From Prosopocoilus inquinatus (lineage: Eukaryota > Arthropoda > Insecta > Coleoptera > Lucanidae): a stretch of 64,000 nt of DNA. Position numbers and translations under genes: made by a program. The notes below the pieces were generated by a model. That model worked only from the letters and a program-made list of their open reading frames with translations, had not been told where the DNA came from and did not search any database. Shown in pieces: positions 42,361 to 53,899 of this stretch; position 1 is the first letter of the stretch, and each line of letters starts with the position of its first letter. The stretch lies in the NCBI GenBank assembly GCA_036172665.1, contig CM069873.1:46842001-46906000 (forward strand). The letters are read 5' to 3'.

Positions 42361-43803
42361 ATAAACAATTTTTCTATCGTGATTCAATTTTCTAAATTTC
42401 ACAATTAATTTAGATGTCAAAAAAAGTAAAATTCAAAATTTATTCTTAGAACTTATTCTTAATGAAATTTAATTTTATGATAACTAGTGGTTTAACCTTG
42501 TGTATTCACTAAGGAGTAAGTAATCATGTGAAATTGTTCTTAGTGTTAATTATTAATTTTAAAATTTGTTTTGTAGAAACCTTGATAAAGGAAATAAATT
42601 TTCCGAAAGCTCGGTTGAACTTTAAAAGAGTATTACTATCAACCCCTTTTTTGACTGCAGTAATTGATCAGTCGGGATCATACTCCACGTATAATATATA
42701 CCGGCTGTTTCAAATTGGGTGTGCACTGAAGGGATCTCCTAAACCGTAAGAGATACAAATTCGGTTAAATGGAAGAAAAGTTGCAAAAATCAATGCCTAA
42801 TTCGTATCCATTGAGAGAATGATTTTTTTCTTATTTCTTCTTGAGATATTAATGAAAATGTGAAAAAAATCGATTTTCTTTTTCTCTCTGTATCTCTTTT
42901 ATTATACTTAATTTTGAAATTCTGATTTAACTTTCTACAGGCACTTTTTGATTCTGCTTCGAGTAAGAGTAATAGAATTGAAGTCAAACGTTTCGTCTTC
43001 CCACGACCATCATCAGTTTCGATTTTTTAAATACAACTTATATCTTTTTATTGTTCTATTCGATAGCATTTTTTTCTCCTGATTGTAACGGTATATGACA
43101 CTTAATAGTTGATATTAATCTGAAGCTTAAATAATACAGATTTTTATGTGAAAATTTTATTTAATACATAATTTCAAATTTTTAGTTCGTTTTCTTAGAT
43201 ATAGTGTAAATTATAATAAACTATTTAAAGTTTTTCTGTATCGTTGTTTTAATAATGCACTGCACTTACGAAAATGAATTTTTACCGAAAAATATCTAGT
43301 GGTTCTAATACAACTTGCTAGATCAGTATCTCAGCTTTAGTATAGGAATGAAAAGGCCTAGTTTTTAATTTTGACTCGCACTGTTGGATTAAAAGAAAAA
43401 GTGAATACTAATTATACTAAAAATATTTAGATATTACTGAATAGTGCCTTTTACAAATACATTGGCAGCTAAAACGAATACTTTTGTAATAAATTTGAAA
43501 GATACTTTCTATAACAATGTATTTTTTTTTATTTCTTTAGAACTCAGTGGCTCTCAACACTTGACTATCTTTATTTTATTTTTTAAATATGGTTAAGTTC
43601 ACTCGTTTTAACCAGTTGAAGTTTGGCACGTTATATCGGAACCACCATCTATAATTTAAACAGGATAAAGTAGGCTTTATATTTTCGACATTGAAACAGT
43701 GACTATCATTAAGATAAATAATAAGGAGAAACTAAGAAGGCGAATATTAGATTCTTACAGAAATGTTTCGCGAATTCATGTTCGACACACTATAAAATAA
43801 ATA
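42361..43803. other. AT-rich noncoding DNA with a diverged repeat copy
   Basis: No gene recognised. About 43030-43210 is a diverged copy (same orientation) of 51608-51790 within the palindrome arm, sharing tctttttattgttctattcg then atagcatttttt. This is an independent, older member of the unclassified AT-rich repeat. A ctgatgatgg...gaaac motif at 42980-43015 (minus strand) resembles a Penelope-associated structured RNA only weakly. Confidence 0.45.
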
Positions 43804-45285
43804 AAGAACAGAATAAATAAGTTGAATAAAAATTATAGACGAAGAACATGACTCTGAAATAAATAAAGTGAAATAAATAAATTAAAGTAAATCCTCGAAA
43901 TGTCCTCCACTGCTTTCAAGACACAGATTCGTTCTTAATCCTATGTGTTGTCATAGGATTAAGAACGAATCTGTGTCTTGAAAGCAGTGGAGGACATTTC
44001 GAGGATTTACTTTAATTTATTTATTTCACTTTATTTATTTCAGAGTCATGTTCTTCGTCTATAATTTTTATTCAACTTATTTATTCTGTTCTTGTAATTT
44101 AATATGTTTATACTGATTTTTATTTGGTTTGTGTTAACCACCTCATATCATTTAGTCAATATTTATTGACTTTTCCTCTTCCGACAACTAAATGTTGTTG
44201 CTAATACTTAACAAATAAAAAAAGAGGTTAGGAAGAGATTTACTTATTAAGAAAAACATGACGAAACGATATCAGTTTTTTTGTTATATTCCAACTTTAC
44301 TTGAAAAAAAGGTATTAAGTATTATACTCACTGAAATCAAAAGAAAAGGAACAAAAAATGTGAAATTATGAATTAAATAAAATTTTCATATAAAATCTAA
44401 ATTATTTAAGCTTCACATTAATATCGACTATAAAGTGTGATATATCATTGTAATCAGGAGAAAAAATGCTATCGAATAGAACAATAAAAAGACATAAGTT
44501 GTAACTTTTGTTTTTATTGTTTATTTTATTTTATTGTTACACTTTTGGCAGTAGAAAATTAACTTAATTAATTCAGTAAGTAACATCACAAACGCGATGG
44601 ATGTTTATTTTCTGTTATGGAATTGCTGAGAAGATTTTATTGACCCAGTGCCCTTCATTTCGATAACGCTTTATTGCTTTATGTTTTGTTTATAATGTAA
44701 TGTTTTGCTTAGAAAAATCCACAGACGACCGATCACCAACTTCTCAAACAAAACGACTCCGGGCTCTAATTTTTCATTTTTCACTAAAAAAATTAAGATA
44801 TGTAGAATTCATTTTCTTAAGTCATGAAGACCATACAGTTTTAATATGTGAAACTTATTTGATGACACGCTATATATACATATAATATCTGTGAAGCAGA
44901 TCTGTGTTTTTCGTGAAGTGTTTACTTGAATTGACGAAAAACACAGATCTGCTTCACAGATACATAATATATTGTGGCGAGCCACTCAGCACTACGTCAC
45001 GCTGAAGGCGTCAAGAATTCTCCAAATTGGGCTGCGGATTGGACGGACTAGTGGAGAGTAATTCGAAGCATGCTGGAAGTCATCTTCCACAGAACGGGAA
45101 TTGAAGTCCTAGTCTGCAGCCACCACCCACAGGCAACAGTGAGCAACAGCAAAACCGGTGACTGCTACTTCTTCCAGACGGGAAGTTGCAAGAATGGGGC
45201 AGCTTGTAGATTCCGACATCCTCCTTCAAGACTATCACCAGGAACATTTCGAGACGAAACGTTTTTAAGAAGGGGGCAGTGTGGC
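43804..45285. repeat. Direct copy of the palindrome core (1482 bp)
   Basis: Sequence 43804-45285 repeats 52018-53499 with a constant offset of 8214, including the palindrome centre (here at about 43948), the same 6-nt loop, the 27-bp hairpin at 44887-44964, and the Gypsy macro-CCCH tail. Homology ends on the left at 43804 and on the right at 45285/45286, where the sequence jumps to the outer end of the left palindrome arm. Confidence 0.92.
44974..45285 (+). pseudogene. LTR start fragment plus macro-CCCH tail (extra copy)
   Basis: The first about 45 bp of the Gypsy LTR (tgtggcgagccactcagc) is joined to the end of the macro domain (LEVIFHRTGIEVLVC) and the complete CCCH finger (C-x7-C-x5-C-x3-H), then the purine tract aagaagggggcag and the first six bases of an LTR. 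Same as 53188-53499. The N-terminal two thirds of the macro domain, with both proposed catalytic residues, are absent. Confidence 0.75.
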
Positions 45286-45940
45286 AGCAGTAGGCAGTCT
45301 GATGTTCGTAGCAATTATTTCTCGTCCAGACATCATGTTTGCTGCGAGGAAAGCAAGTCGATTTTTGAGCAATCCAAGTAGGGAACAATGGTTAGCTGTG
45401 AAAAGAATATTTAGGTATCTCCAAGGAACTAAAGATGTAGGAATTGTTTACAGCGGCGACAAAAGCGAGCTAAAAATGTACTCTGATGCTGATTTCGCTG
45501 GAGACTTAGATACACGCAAATCTACATCTTGTTATGTAAGTACTATGGCTAATGGTCCAATAACTTGGTCATCACAACTACAAAAATGCGTATCTCGGTC
45601 TACCACGGAAGCAGAATATGTCGCAGCTTCGAATGCAGCTCAAGAAATTTTGTGGCTTAGAGCATTACTTCAAGAATTAACAGGTCCTCTAGAACAGCCT
45701 ACACCACTACTGTTGGACAATCAAAGTGCCATAAAACTTGCAAAAAGTGTTGATTTTCATAAATTAACTAAGCACATAGACGTGAAATATCATTATATTC
45801 GCGAGTGTTTAGAAAATGGGACACTAAATACAATTTACGTTTCATCACAGGAACAGTTGGCTGACTTTCTAACGAAAGCACTTCCACGTGAAAAATTTAA
45901 AACAAGTTGTAATGCTTTGTTTATTACTTCATTTCTGTAA
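45286..45940 (+). pseudogene. pol: Copia RT/RNase H fragment (left arm)
   Basis: The C-terminal Copia RT region (IISRPDIMFAARKASRFL, then VKRIFRYLQGTKDVG) and RNase H (KMYSDADFAGDLD, SRSTTEAEYVAASNA, LLLDNQSAIKLAK) to the stop at 45940. It is cut at the palindrome edge (45286), so it is shorter than the right-arm copy, which extends 250 bp further. Confidence 0.88.
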
Positions 45941-45962
45941 ATCTGTAAAGTAAAGGTGGGAG

Positions 45963-46135
45963 TGTTGTGTTAGACAGTTTTACTGTTCAGATTTACAAAA
46001 GTTACGTATTGATAGTAGGTTATGATAAAATAAAAGGTAGTTATAATTAAAAATAATATAAATAAAAGAGCTTTCGTTTTGACAATAGCACATTTTTCTT
46101 CTCTAAATTATAATCACAGTACCATTAAACCTCAA
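45963..46135 (+). repeat. Copia 3' LTR fragment (left arm)
   Basis: Begins TGTTGTGTTAGACAG directly after the purine tract aaaggtgggag (about 45951-45962), and ends at about 46135 where the Gypsy integrase starts on the opposite strand. It is truncated at that junction. Confidence 0.65.
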
Positions 46136-47360
46136 AATAAAGCCAGACCAGTGCTCCAGGTTGGTATCCCCCGTGTTGAGCGTTGATGTCATAGTGCTCC
46201 TTCATCCGATCGCTGGCCGTCTGTATATTGTGACGCACTTGGTTGTGGATGTCATCCATCTTTCTGCGTAATTTGTTCACGTAATCTTCGTCGGCAGAGA
46301 CTTCGCCAGGCTTCACACCAAACTTCAGGTCGCAGGACAGTCTCGGCTCTCGCCCGAATACCACTTTCGCGGGAGTCTCCCCTGTTGTCTCATGAAAGGA
46401 TGAGCGGTATGCCATTAGAAACAGGGGGATGTACGTGTCCCAGTCCCTCTGATGATCGGAAACGACCTTGGACAAATGTCGGTTGATGGTTCTATTGAAC
46501 CTTTCCACCATTCCGTCCGACTGTGGGTGGAGTGCAGTTGTTCTAGTTTTTCGTACGCCGAGCAGAGTACACACGTTCTTGAACAAGGCCGATTCAAAGT
46601 TCCTTCCTTGGTCTGAATGCAGTCCCATAGGTTCACCATACCGACTGATCCATTCCCTGACAAGGACTTCCGCAATAGTGACTGCCTCTTGGTTAGGTAG
46701 GGCGTAAGCTTCAACCCACTTGCTAAAGTAGTCCATTACCACGATGATGTACTTGTTTCCACCATTCGTTTCTGGAAACGGACCGGCTACATCGATGGCA
46801 AATCTCTCAAAAGGACTTCCAACGTTGTACTGTCTCATGGGGTCCTTACCCCGCCTGTGGGGACCGTTACTGGCTGCGCAGACTGCATACCTTCTGCACC
46901 AATCCTTCACGTCTTCCTTGCAGTTCACCCAGTAAAATCTTTCGCGCACCTTCTCCATAGTCTTCTTAATTCCCAGATGCCCTCCCGAAGTTACGTCGTG
47001 AAGTTCCCTCAGAACTTCTGGCACCCTATTGTTGGGGATTAGTAACTGTGTCTTCTGTTCCATGCCTTCCTGATTCTCTATGCTTCGTCTCAGAAGACCA
47101 CGATCCAACACTATGGAGTCCCAATGCGCCCAGTATGATTTTACGCACGATGCACATGGTGCTACCTCTTCCCAGGTAGGCCTCGCGTCCCTGCTTTTCC
47201 ATTCTAGCACTAATTTCAAATCCGGATCGTTCTCTTGGTCTCTTCGCAGTTCTTCGGCTTGCCATTTGTCGTCAACAATGGCTGTCCTCGCAGTCGTGGC
47301 TACTTTCTCGTCCAAACGACTACAGTGCTTACAGTCTTCGGCACAGGGTCTTCTCGACAA
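46125..47360 (-). CDS. pol: Gypsy integrase with intact DDE core (left arm)
   Basis: Exact mirror of 56965-58200. It has the HHCC region, then FAIDVAGPFPETNGG (first D), GLHSDQGRNFESALF (second D), HPQSDGMVERFNRTI (E) and VVFGREPRLSCDLKFGV. The C-terminus is cut at WLY and ends in Copia LTR sequence (FEV), so the integrase tail and macro domain are lost. It is the open 3' part of a longer pol frame interrupted by a TGA at about 47475-47477. Confidence 0.85.
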   Translation of the reverse strand: MSRRPCAEDCKHCSRLDEKVATTARTAIVDDKWQAEELRRDQENDPDLKLVLEWKSRDARPTWEEVAPCASCVKSYWAHWDSIVLDRGLLRRSIENQEGMEQKTQLLIPNNRVPEVLRELHDVTSGGHLGIKKTMEKVRERFYWVNCKEDVKDWCRRYAVCAASNGPHRRGKDPMRQYNVGSPFERFAIDVAGPFPETNGGNKYIIVVMDYFSKWVEAYALPNQEAVTIAEVLVREWISRYGEPMGLHSDQGRNFESALFKNVCTLLGVRKTRTTALHPQSDGMVERFNRTINRHLSKVVSDHQRDWDTYIPLFLMAYRSSFHETTGETPAKVVFGREPRLSCDLKFGVKPGEVSADEDYVNKLRRKMDDIHNQVRHNIQTASDRMKEHYDINAQHGGYQPGALVWLYFEV

Positions 47361-48161
47361 AGCATCGGCATTTCGATGGCTAGTTCCTGCCCGATGCTGA
47401 ATTTCAAAATCGTACTCCTGAAGTCGTTCGATCCATCGTGCAACTTGCCCTTCTGGGTTCTTGAAACGGAGAAGTCATTTTTGAGCGGCATGGTCGGTCC
47501 TCAGCAGGAAGCGTCTACCGTACCAGTACTTGTAGAAGTGTTCTATCGTTTTTACGACGGCTAGCAATTCCCTTCTTGTGACGCAATAGTTTCGTTCCGG
47601 CTTTGATAGGACTTTACTGAAGTAGCCGATCACCTTCTCTTGCCCCTCTTGTATCTGGGAGAGTACCCCACCGATCCCAACGTTGCCAGCATCTGTGTCC
47701 ACGACGAATTTGCCTTCCGGGAGAGGATAATTCAGAATAGGAGCACTAATCAAGTACTGCTTTAGTTGTTCAAAGCCAATTTGACACTGTTGGTCCCATT
47801 CAAATGGACGACCTTCTTCAGTGAGTTTTGTCAACGGCTTAGCAATGTCTACAAATTCAGGAACGTAGCGCCGATAGTAAGTGCACAGGCCAAGGAAACT
47901 CCTTATTTGGTGTTTATTTCTGGGAGTTGGCCAGTCTTTCACCACCTGAATCTTCACAAGGTCCACGGCGATTCCATTTCCATTAACAATGTGCCCTAGG
48001 TAATTCACTTCCTTCTGGAACAGGTGATAATTCTTGAGGCTAAGCTTTAGTCCAGCTCCGCGAAGCCGCTGGAACACTTGGGACTTTCGCTTCTGGCACG
48101 TTTGTTTCAAGTTGGCGGGAGATGGAGGACACCATGGTGCAGCTTCCCAAGATGGTTCCAT
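47325..48161 (-). pseudogene. pol: Gypsy RT remnant and RNase H (left arm)
   Basis: Mirror of 56164-57000. The linker after the protease (AKVP) is fused directly to QRLRGAGLKLSLKNYH, a deletion removing the front of RT with YLDD. The rest (VNYLGHIV, LGLCTYYRRYVPEF) and RNase H (VVDTDAGNVGIGGVL) remain, then a Trp-to-TGA change near 47476. RT cannot function. Confidence 0.8.
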
Positions 48162-48919
48162 TCTTGATATTGACGGAGAAACAATTGACGTTCATCAGGC
48201 GGACAGGTACTTCCTTCTTCGCCGTCAACAACATTTTCCCAACGAAGACTCCTCTTCCAATCTTCTGATCATCAGTATTAGGTTCAACCATAATGACTTG
48301 CCCATCTTGAAAAACACCGTCCAGTTTTGCATCGACGATAACCTGAGTCCTGCTGGGTAATAAAACGTCTTCAGCGAGGACTACTCGAGCGGCCACGTCT
48401 CCTCGTTGATGTAGAACCAACTCCTCATTATTGACCGCCATCACGCCACGCTTTAAGTCCAATTGAAACCCGTGGGCACACATGACGTCCATGCCCAAAA
48501 TTGCCTCGTCCTCTATGTCTGCTACCAGTGCACGGTGTTTTATTGGAGTTGGTGATGATAACCTCTACTTCACTGTGGACAGTTGCTGATGTTCCATTTG
48601 CAGTTTTCAGTCTCCACTTGGTCGGCTCGGTGCGTCCAGATGACTTGATGATGTCGGGTCTTAGGATGGTCTTCGTCGCACCCGTATCTAACAACATGGT
48701 GTGAGGAATGTCATCAATGGTAGCATCCACGAAGACACTGCTGGTTAACTGCCGTAGGGATATTACTGGTTTGGATTTCGTCTTTGGGGGCCTTTGAATA
48801 CGGGTCGACGTTCGCCCCTCTGCACCGACCCGGCTTAGTTTAACTGTGGCTTCCTCGGATCCTGTCTGGGCTTCGGACATCGCCTGCGAACATGTCCTTC
48901 CTCCTGGCAATTCCAACAC
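48040..48919 (-). pseudogene. pol: Gypsy protease region (left arm)
   Basis: Mirror of 55406-56285. Retropepsin LLDTGATKTIL is present, then the GMDVMCAHGF frame. The same frameshift as in copy 1 separates them. Confidence 0.75.
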
Positions 48920-50425
48920 ACCAGCGGCTTCTTCTGCTTGAAGACCTGTTCCACAATGCGGCGAACATCCTCGGCGGTGGTATATTCCCTGGGTCGCTCA
49001 TTTATAGCAGATCCTACCTTGAAGTTAGCGGATTCTTCCTCTTCTTCCTCTTGGAAGTCCATAGCCGCTCGCACCTTGACATGCCCTCTTAAGACTCGTC
49101 TCGCCGCTTCAAATTCCAAGGCATAAGCCAATGCGTTCTTGGACGTCTTGGGATGGGTCATTCTCAATGCCTGCTGGTGTCTGGGTCACGGATTCCATCT
49201 ATGAAGGTCTGCACCGTCAAACATTTGAGGAATTCAACAGGAGCTGTGGGATATGCTAACTGGGCCAGACGCGCTACGTCCGCTTCGAATTCCTGAAGAC
49301 TTTCTCCGGATTTCTGACAGCGATTCCTCAACTGCGCATGGTGTACCTCGATGAGATGGGCCTGTCCTTAACGCATTTCCATCCTATTCACCAGCTTGTC
49401 GAAGTCTTCTTGTTCCTCTGGCGGCATCGTCTGTAGCACATCGATAGCGTCCCCTCTCAAGGCCACAATTAACAAAGTGGCTTTTTCGCTGGCCGTCCAT
49501 CTGTTCGCCCTTGCTGCTGCTTCTGTTTGAAGTAGTTGGGCCAAGAAGACTTTCCATCGAACGTTGGTGGTTTTATTTCTAATTTCGAATTTTCTGCTGG
49601 CCCTTCCACAATTCGGGTTTCATTATTTTCTAGTGTTTCTACTGGTGGCTGATTCCCGAACACTCACAACCCCGCCATGATTTCTTCCAGATTTTTGATT
49701 TTTTTATCCTGCTGGAATATTATTTCTTCCACATTTTCTTGCAGGTTCCTTGTTTCTTCCGATATTTTTACCACTAGTTTATCTTCGAGTCCTTTTGTTT
49801 GTTCTAGAAATTTCGACGAGAAATTTCTAGATTGCTCTCGAAATTTCTCGTCTAAGTCTCTAGATTGTTCCAACAATTTATTCTGTAATTTGTCCAAATT
49901 TCCAGATTGTTCTAGAAGCTTCTCCTCTAAATTTCTCGATTGTTCTCGAAGTTCGTCCTTGAAATTTCCAGATTGTTCTAGAAGCTTCTCCTCTAAATTT
50001 CTGGATTGTTCTCGAAGTTCGTCCTTGAAATTTCCAGACTGTTCTTGAAACTTCTCGTCCAAATTTCTGGATTGTTCTCGAAGTTCGTCTTTGAAATTTC
50101 CAGATTGTTCTAGAAACTTCTCGTCCAAATTTCTTGATTGTTCTCGAAGTTCGTCCTTGAAATTTCCAGATTGTCCTTGAAACTTCTCGTCCAAATTTCT
50201 GGATTGTTCTCGAAATTCATCCTTCAAGATTTTATTAAAATCGGCGGGACCACACGAAATTTCGAAAAGGAACGTCTCTGGATCTTCACCAGCTGTCAAC
50301 AAATCGCATCGGAGACGCTGTTGAAGTACGCCTTTCAAACCACAGGTTTCTAACTCTCGTTCTTCCAATTCGGTTTTTAATTCGGCCACTTTTAAGTCTT
50401 TCAACAACACTTTTCTCGTAGCCAT
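48835..50425 (-). pseudogene. gag: Gypsy gag with SAP-like motif and coiled coil (left arm)
   Basis: Mirror of 53900-55490; see that entry. The ATG at 50425 lies about 100 bp inside the LTR at 50524-50831. In-frame stops after MAGL and MEMR, and frameshifts, break it. Confidence 0.8.
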
Positions 50426-50523
50426 TGTTTTTTTTCCGATACTGTACTTATTTAATAATCTGATTAAGTTTAATTTATTTTAAATTGTTTATTTATTTGC
50501 ACAAACCCGCACACCGACACCAC

Positions 50524-50831
50524 TGTTACGTTTCTAGGGTTTAAATTTATTTATTTACACGAATAAAACACCGTAATTTAATAATGTTTACAATCTAATT
50601 TATTTGTAACAATTTATTTACACACTAAAATCTAACTTCGACGATCGCTGTTAGAATTCGACTGACTCCTGAGTCAACTCCGGTCGATTTTATATCCTTT
50701 GCTGCCGTCTCGAATTTTCCAAGCTGGAGAATTCGAGTTTGTTCGATGGTGGCGTGACGGCCGATAACGCATAATAATGAACCGACTTCTTGACGCCTTC
50801 AGCGTGACGTAGTGCTGAGTGGCTCGCCACA
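50524..50831 (-). repeat. Gypsy LTR (left arm)
   Basis: 308 bp mirror of 53494-53801, with TG...CA ends. It differs from the right-arm LTR at 50557, the only mismatch noticed between the arms. Confidence 0.85.
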
Positions 50832-51137
50832 CTGCCCCCTTCTTAAAAACGTTTCGTCTCGAAATGTTCCTGGTGATAGTCTTGAAGGAGGATGTCGGAA
50901 TCTACAAGCTGCCCCATTCTTGCAACTTCCCGTCTGGAAGAAGTAGCAGTCACCGGTTTTGCTGTTGCTCACTGTTGCCTGTGGGTGGTGGCTGCAGACT
51001 AGGACTTCAATTCCCGTTCTGTGGAAGATGACTTCCAGCATGCTTCGAATTACTCTCCACTAGTCCGTCCAATCCGCAGCCCAATTTGGAGAATTCTTGA
51101 CGCCTTCAGCGTGACGTAGTGCTGAGTGGCTCGCCAC
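50832..51137 (-). pseudogene. Macro-CCCH tail plus LTR start fragment (left arm)
   Basis: Mirror of 53188-53493. The CCCH finger and end of the macro domain read on the minus strand from about 51092 to 50845. Confidence 0.75.
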
Positions 51138-52159
51138 AATATATTATGTATCTGTGAAGCAGATCTGTGTTTTTCGTCAATTCAAGTAAACACTTCACGA
51201 AAAACACAGATCTGCTTCACAGATATTATATGTATATATAGCGTGTCATCAAATAAGTTTCACATATTAAAACTGTATGGTCTTCATGACTTAAGAAAAT
51301 GAATTCTACATATCTTAATTTTTTTAGTGAAAAATGAAAAATTAGAGCCCGGAGTCGTTTTGTTTGAGAAGTTGGTGATCGGTCGTCTGTGGATTTTTCT
51401 AAGCAAAACATTACATTATAAACAAAACATAAAGCAATAAAGCGTTATCGAAATGAAGGGCACTGGGTCAATAAAATCTTCTCAGCAATTCCATAACAGA
51501 AAATAAACATCCATCGCGTTTGTGATGTTACTTACTGAATTAATTAAGTTAATTTTCTACTGCCAAAAGTGTAACAATAAAATAAAATAAACAATAAAAA
51601 CAAAAGTTACAACTTATGTCTTTTTATTGTTCTATTCGATAGCATTTTTTCTCCTGATTACAATGATATATCACACTTTATAGTCGATATTAATGTGAAG
51701 CTTAAATAATTTAGATTTTATATGAAAATTTTATTTAATTCATAATTTCACATTTTTTGTTCCTTTTCTTTTGATTTCAGTGAGTATAATACTTAATACC
51801 TTTTTTTCAAGTAAAGTTGGAATATAACAAAAAAACTGATATCGTTTCGTCATGTTTTTCTTAATAAGTAAATCTCTTCCTAACCTCTTTTTTTATTTGT
51901 TAAGTATTAGCAACAACATTTAGTTGTCGGAAGAGGAAAAGTCAATAAATATTGACTAAATGATATGAGGTGGTTAACACAAACCAAATAAAAATCAGTA
52001 TAAACATATTAAATTACAAGAACAGAATAAATAAGTTGAATAAAAATTATAGACGAAGAACATGACTCTGAAATAAATAAAGTGAAATAAATAAATTAAA
52101 GTAAATCCTCGAAATGTCCTCCACTGCTTTCAAGACACAGATTCGTTCTTAATCCTATG
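51138..52159. repeat. Unclassified AT-rich repeat, left arm centre
   Basis: Mirror of 52166-53187. It contains a 27-bp-arm hairpin with agatctgtgtttttcgt (51146-51223). A 61-codon frame here is also found in the other two copies, but only because they are duplicates, so it is not evidence for a gene. Older, diverged sequence at about 43030-43210 shows that this is a dispersed repeat. Confidence 0.6.
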
Positions 52160-52165
52160 TGTTGT
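52160..52165. other. Six-base palindrome loop
   Basis: tgttgt separates cctatg from catagg. It is the only non-mirrored sequence at the centre. The same loop occurs at about 43946-43951 in the direct copy. Confidence 0.9.
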
Positions 52166-53187
52166 CATAGGATTAAGAACGAATCTGTGTCTTGAAAGCA
52201 GTGGAGGACATTTCGAGGATTTACTTTAATTTATTTATTTCACTTTATTTATTTCAGAGTCATGTTCTTCGTCTATAATTTTTATTCAACTTATTTATTC
52301 TGTTCTTGTAATTTAATATGTTTATACTGATTTTTATTTGGTTTGTGTTAACCACCTCATATCATTTAGTCAATATTTATTGACTTTTCCTCTTCCGACA
52401 ACTAAATGTTGTTGCTAATACTTAACAAATAAAAAAAGAGGTTAGGAAGAGATTTACTTATTAAGAAAAACATGACGAAACGATATCAGTTTTTTTGTTA
52501 TATTCCAACTTTACTTGAAAAAAAGGTATTAAGTATTATACTCACTGAAATCAAAAGAAAAGGAACAAAAAATGTGAAATTATGAATTAAATAAAATTTT
52601 CATATAAAATCTAAATTATTTAAGCTTCACATTAATATCGACTATAAAGTGTGATATATCATTGTAATCAGGAGAAAAAATGCTATCGAATAGAACAATA
52701 AAAAGACATAAGTTGTAACTTTTGTTTTTATTGTTTATTTTATTTTATTGTTACACTTTTGGCAGTAGAAAATTAACTTAATTAATTCAGTAAGTAACAT
52801 CACAAACGCGATGGATGTTTATTTTCTGTTATGGAATTGCTGAGAAGATTTTATTGACCCAGTGCCCTTCATTTCGATAACGCTTTATTGCTTTATGTTT
52901 TGTTTATAATGTAATGTTTTGCTTAGAAAAATCCACAGACGACCGATCACCAACTTCTCAAACAAAACGACTCCGGGCTCTAATTTTTCATTTTTCACTA
53001 AAAAAATTAAGATATGTAGAATTCATTTTCTTAAGTCATGAAGACCATACAGTTTTAATATGTGAAACTTATTTGATGACACGCTATATATACATATAAT
53101 ATCTGTGAAGCAGATCTGTGTTTTTCGTGAAGTGTTTACTTGAATTGACGAAAAACACAGATCTGCTTCACAGATACATAATATATT
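52166..53187. repeat. Unclassified AT-rich repeat, right arm centre
   Basis: AT-rich and noncoding as far as I can tell, with a hairpin at 53101-53178 (27-bp arms around agatctgtgtttttcgt). No terminal repeats or coding domain were recognised, so the class is open. Confidence 0.6.
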
Positions 53188-53493
53188 GTGGCGAGCCACT
53201 CAGCACTACGTCACGCTGAAGGCGTCAAGAATTCTCCAAATTGGGCTGCGGATTGGACGGACTAGTGGAGAGTAATTCGAAGCATGCTGGAAGTCATCTT
53301 CCACAGAACGGGAATTGAAGTCCTAGTCTGCAGCCACCACCCACAGGCAACAGTGAGCAACAGCAAAACCGGTGACTGCTACTTCTTCCAGACGGGAAGT
53401 TGCAAGAATGGGGCAGCTTGTAGATTCCGACATCCTCCTTCAAGACTATCACCAGGAACATTTCGAGACGAAACGTTTTTAAGAAGGGGGCAG
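53188..53493 (+). pseudogene. LTR start fragment, macro-domain end and CCCH finger (right arm)
   Basis: About 45 bp of LTR start (53188-53232) is joined to the macro domain just past its GCGLDG-like motif. The frame 53284-53526 then reads LEVIFHRTGIEVLVC and CYFFQTGSCKNGAACRFRH, keeping all four zinc ligands. It ends in the purine tract aagaagggggcag, which directly precedes an LTR. That LTR thus serves as the 3' LTR of this remnant and the 5' LTR of the next, a tandem arrangement. Confidence 0.75.
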
Positions 53494-53801
53494 TGTGGCG
53501 AGCCACTCAGCACTACGTCACGCTGAAGGCGTCAAGAAGTCGGTTCATTATTATGCGTTATCGGCCGTCACGCCACCATCGAACAAACTCGAATTCTCCA
53601 GCTTGGAAAATTCGAGACGGCAGCAAAGGATATAAAATCGACCGGAGTTGACTCAGGAGTCAGTCGAATTCTAACAGCGATCGTCGAAGTTAGATTTTAG
53701 TGTGTAAATAAATTGTTACAAATAAATTAGATTGTAAACATTATTAAATTACGGTGTTTTATTCGTGCAAATAAATAAATTTAAACCCTAGAAACGTAAC
53801 A
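53494..53801 (+). repeat. Gypsy LTR (right arm)
   Basis: 308 bp from TGTGGCGAGCC to CGTAACA. TATAAAA at 53631-53637 is a plausible promoter. aaataaatt motifs near 53703-53727 may serve polyadenylation. A candidate primer-binding site TGGTGTCGGTGTGCGGG begins at 53803, one base after the LTR; the tRNA was not identified. Confidence 0.85.
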
Positions 53802-53899
53802 GTGGTGTCGGTGTGCGGGTTTGTGCAAATAAATAAACAATTTAAAATAAATTAAACTTAATCAGATTATTAAATAAGTACAGTATCGGAAAAAAAACA

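Noticed and set aside
42980..43020. Second hammerhead-like motif (ctgatgatgg...gaaac on the minus strand)
   Set aside because: Stem II is only three pairs and no acceptable cleavage triplet or stem I partner was found, so it was not annotated as a ribozyme.
44700..44885. 61-codon frame found three times (also 51226-51411 and 52914-53099)
   Set aside because: The repetition comes only from the large duplication. There is no domain and composition is that of AT-rich noncoding DNA.
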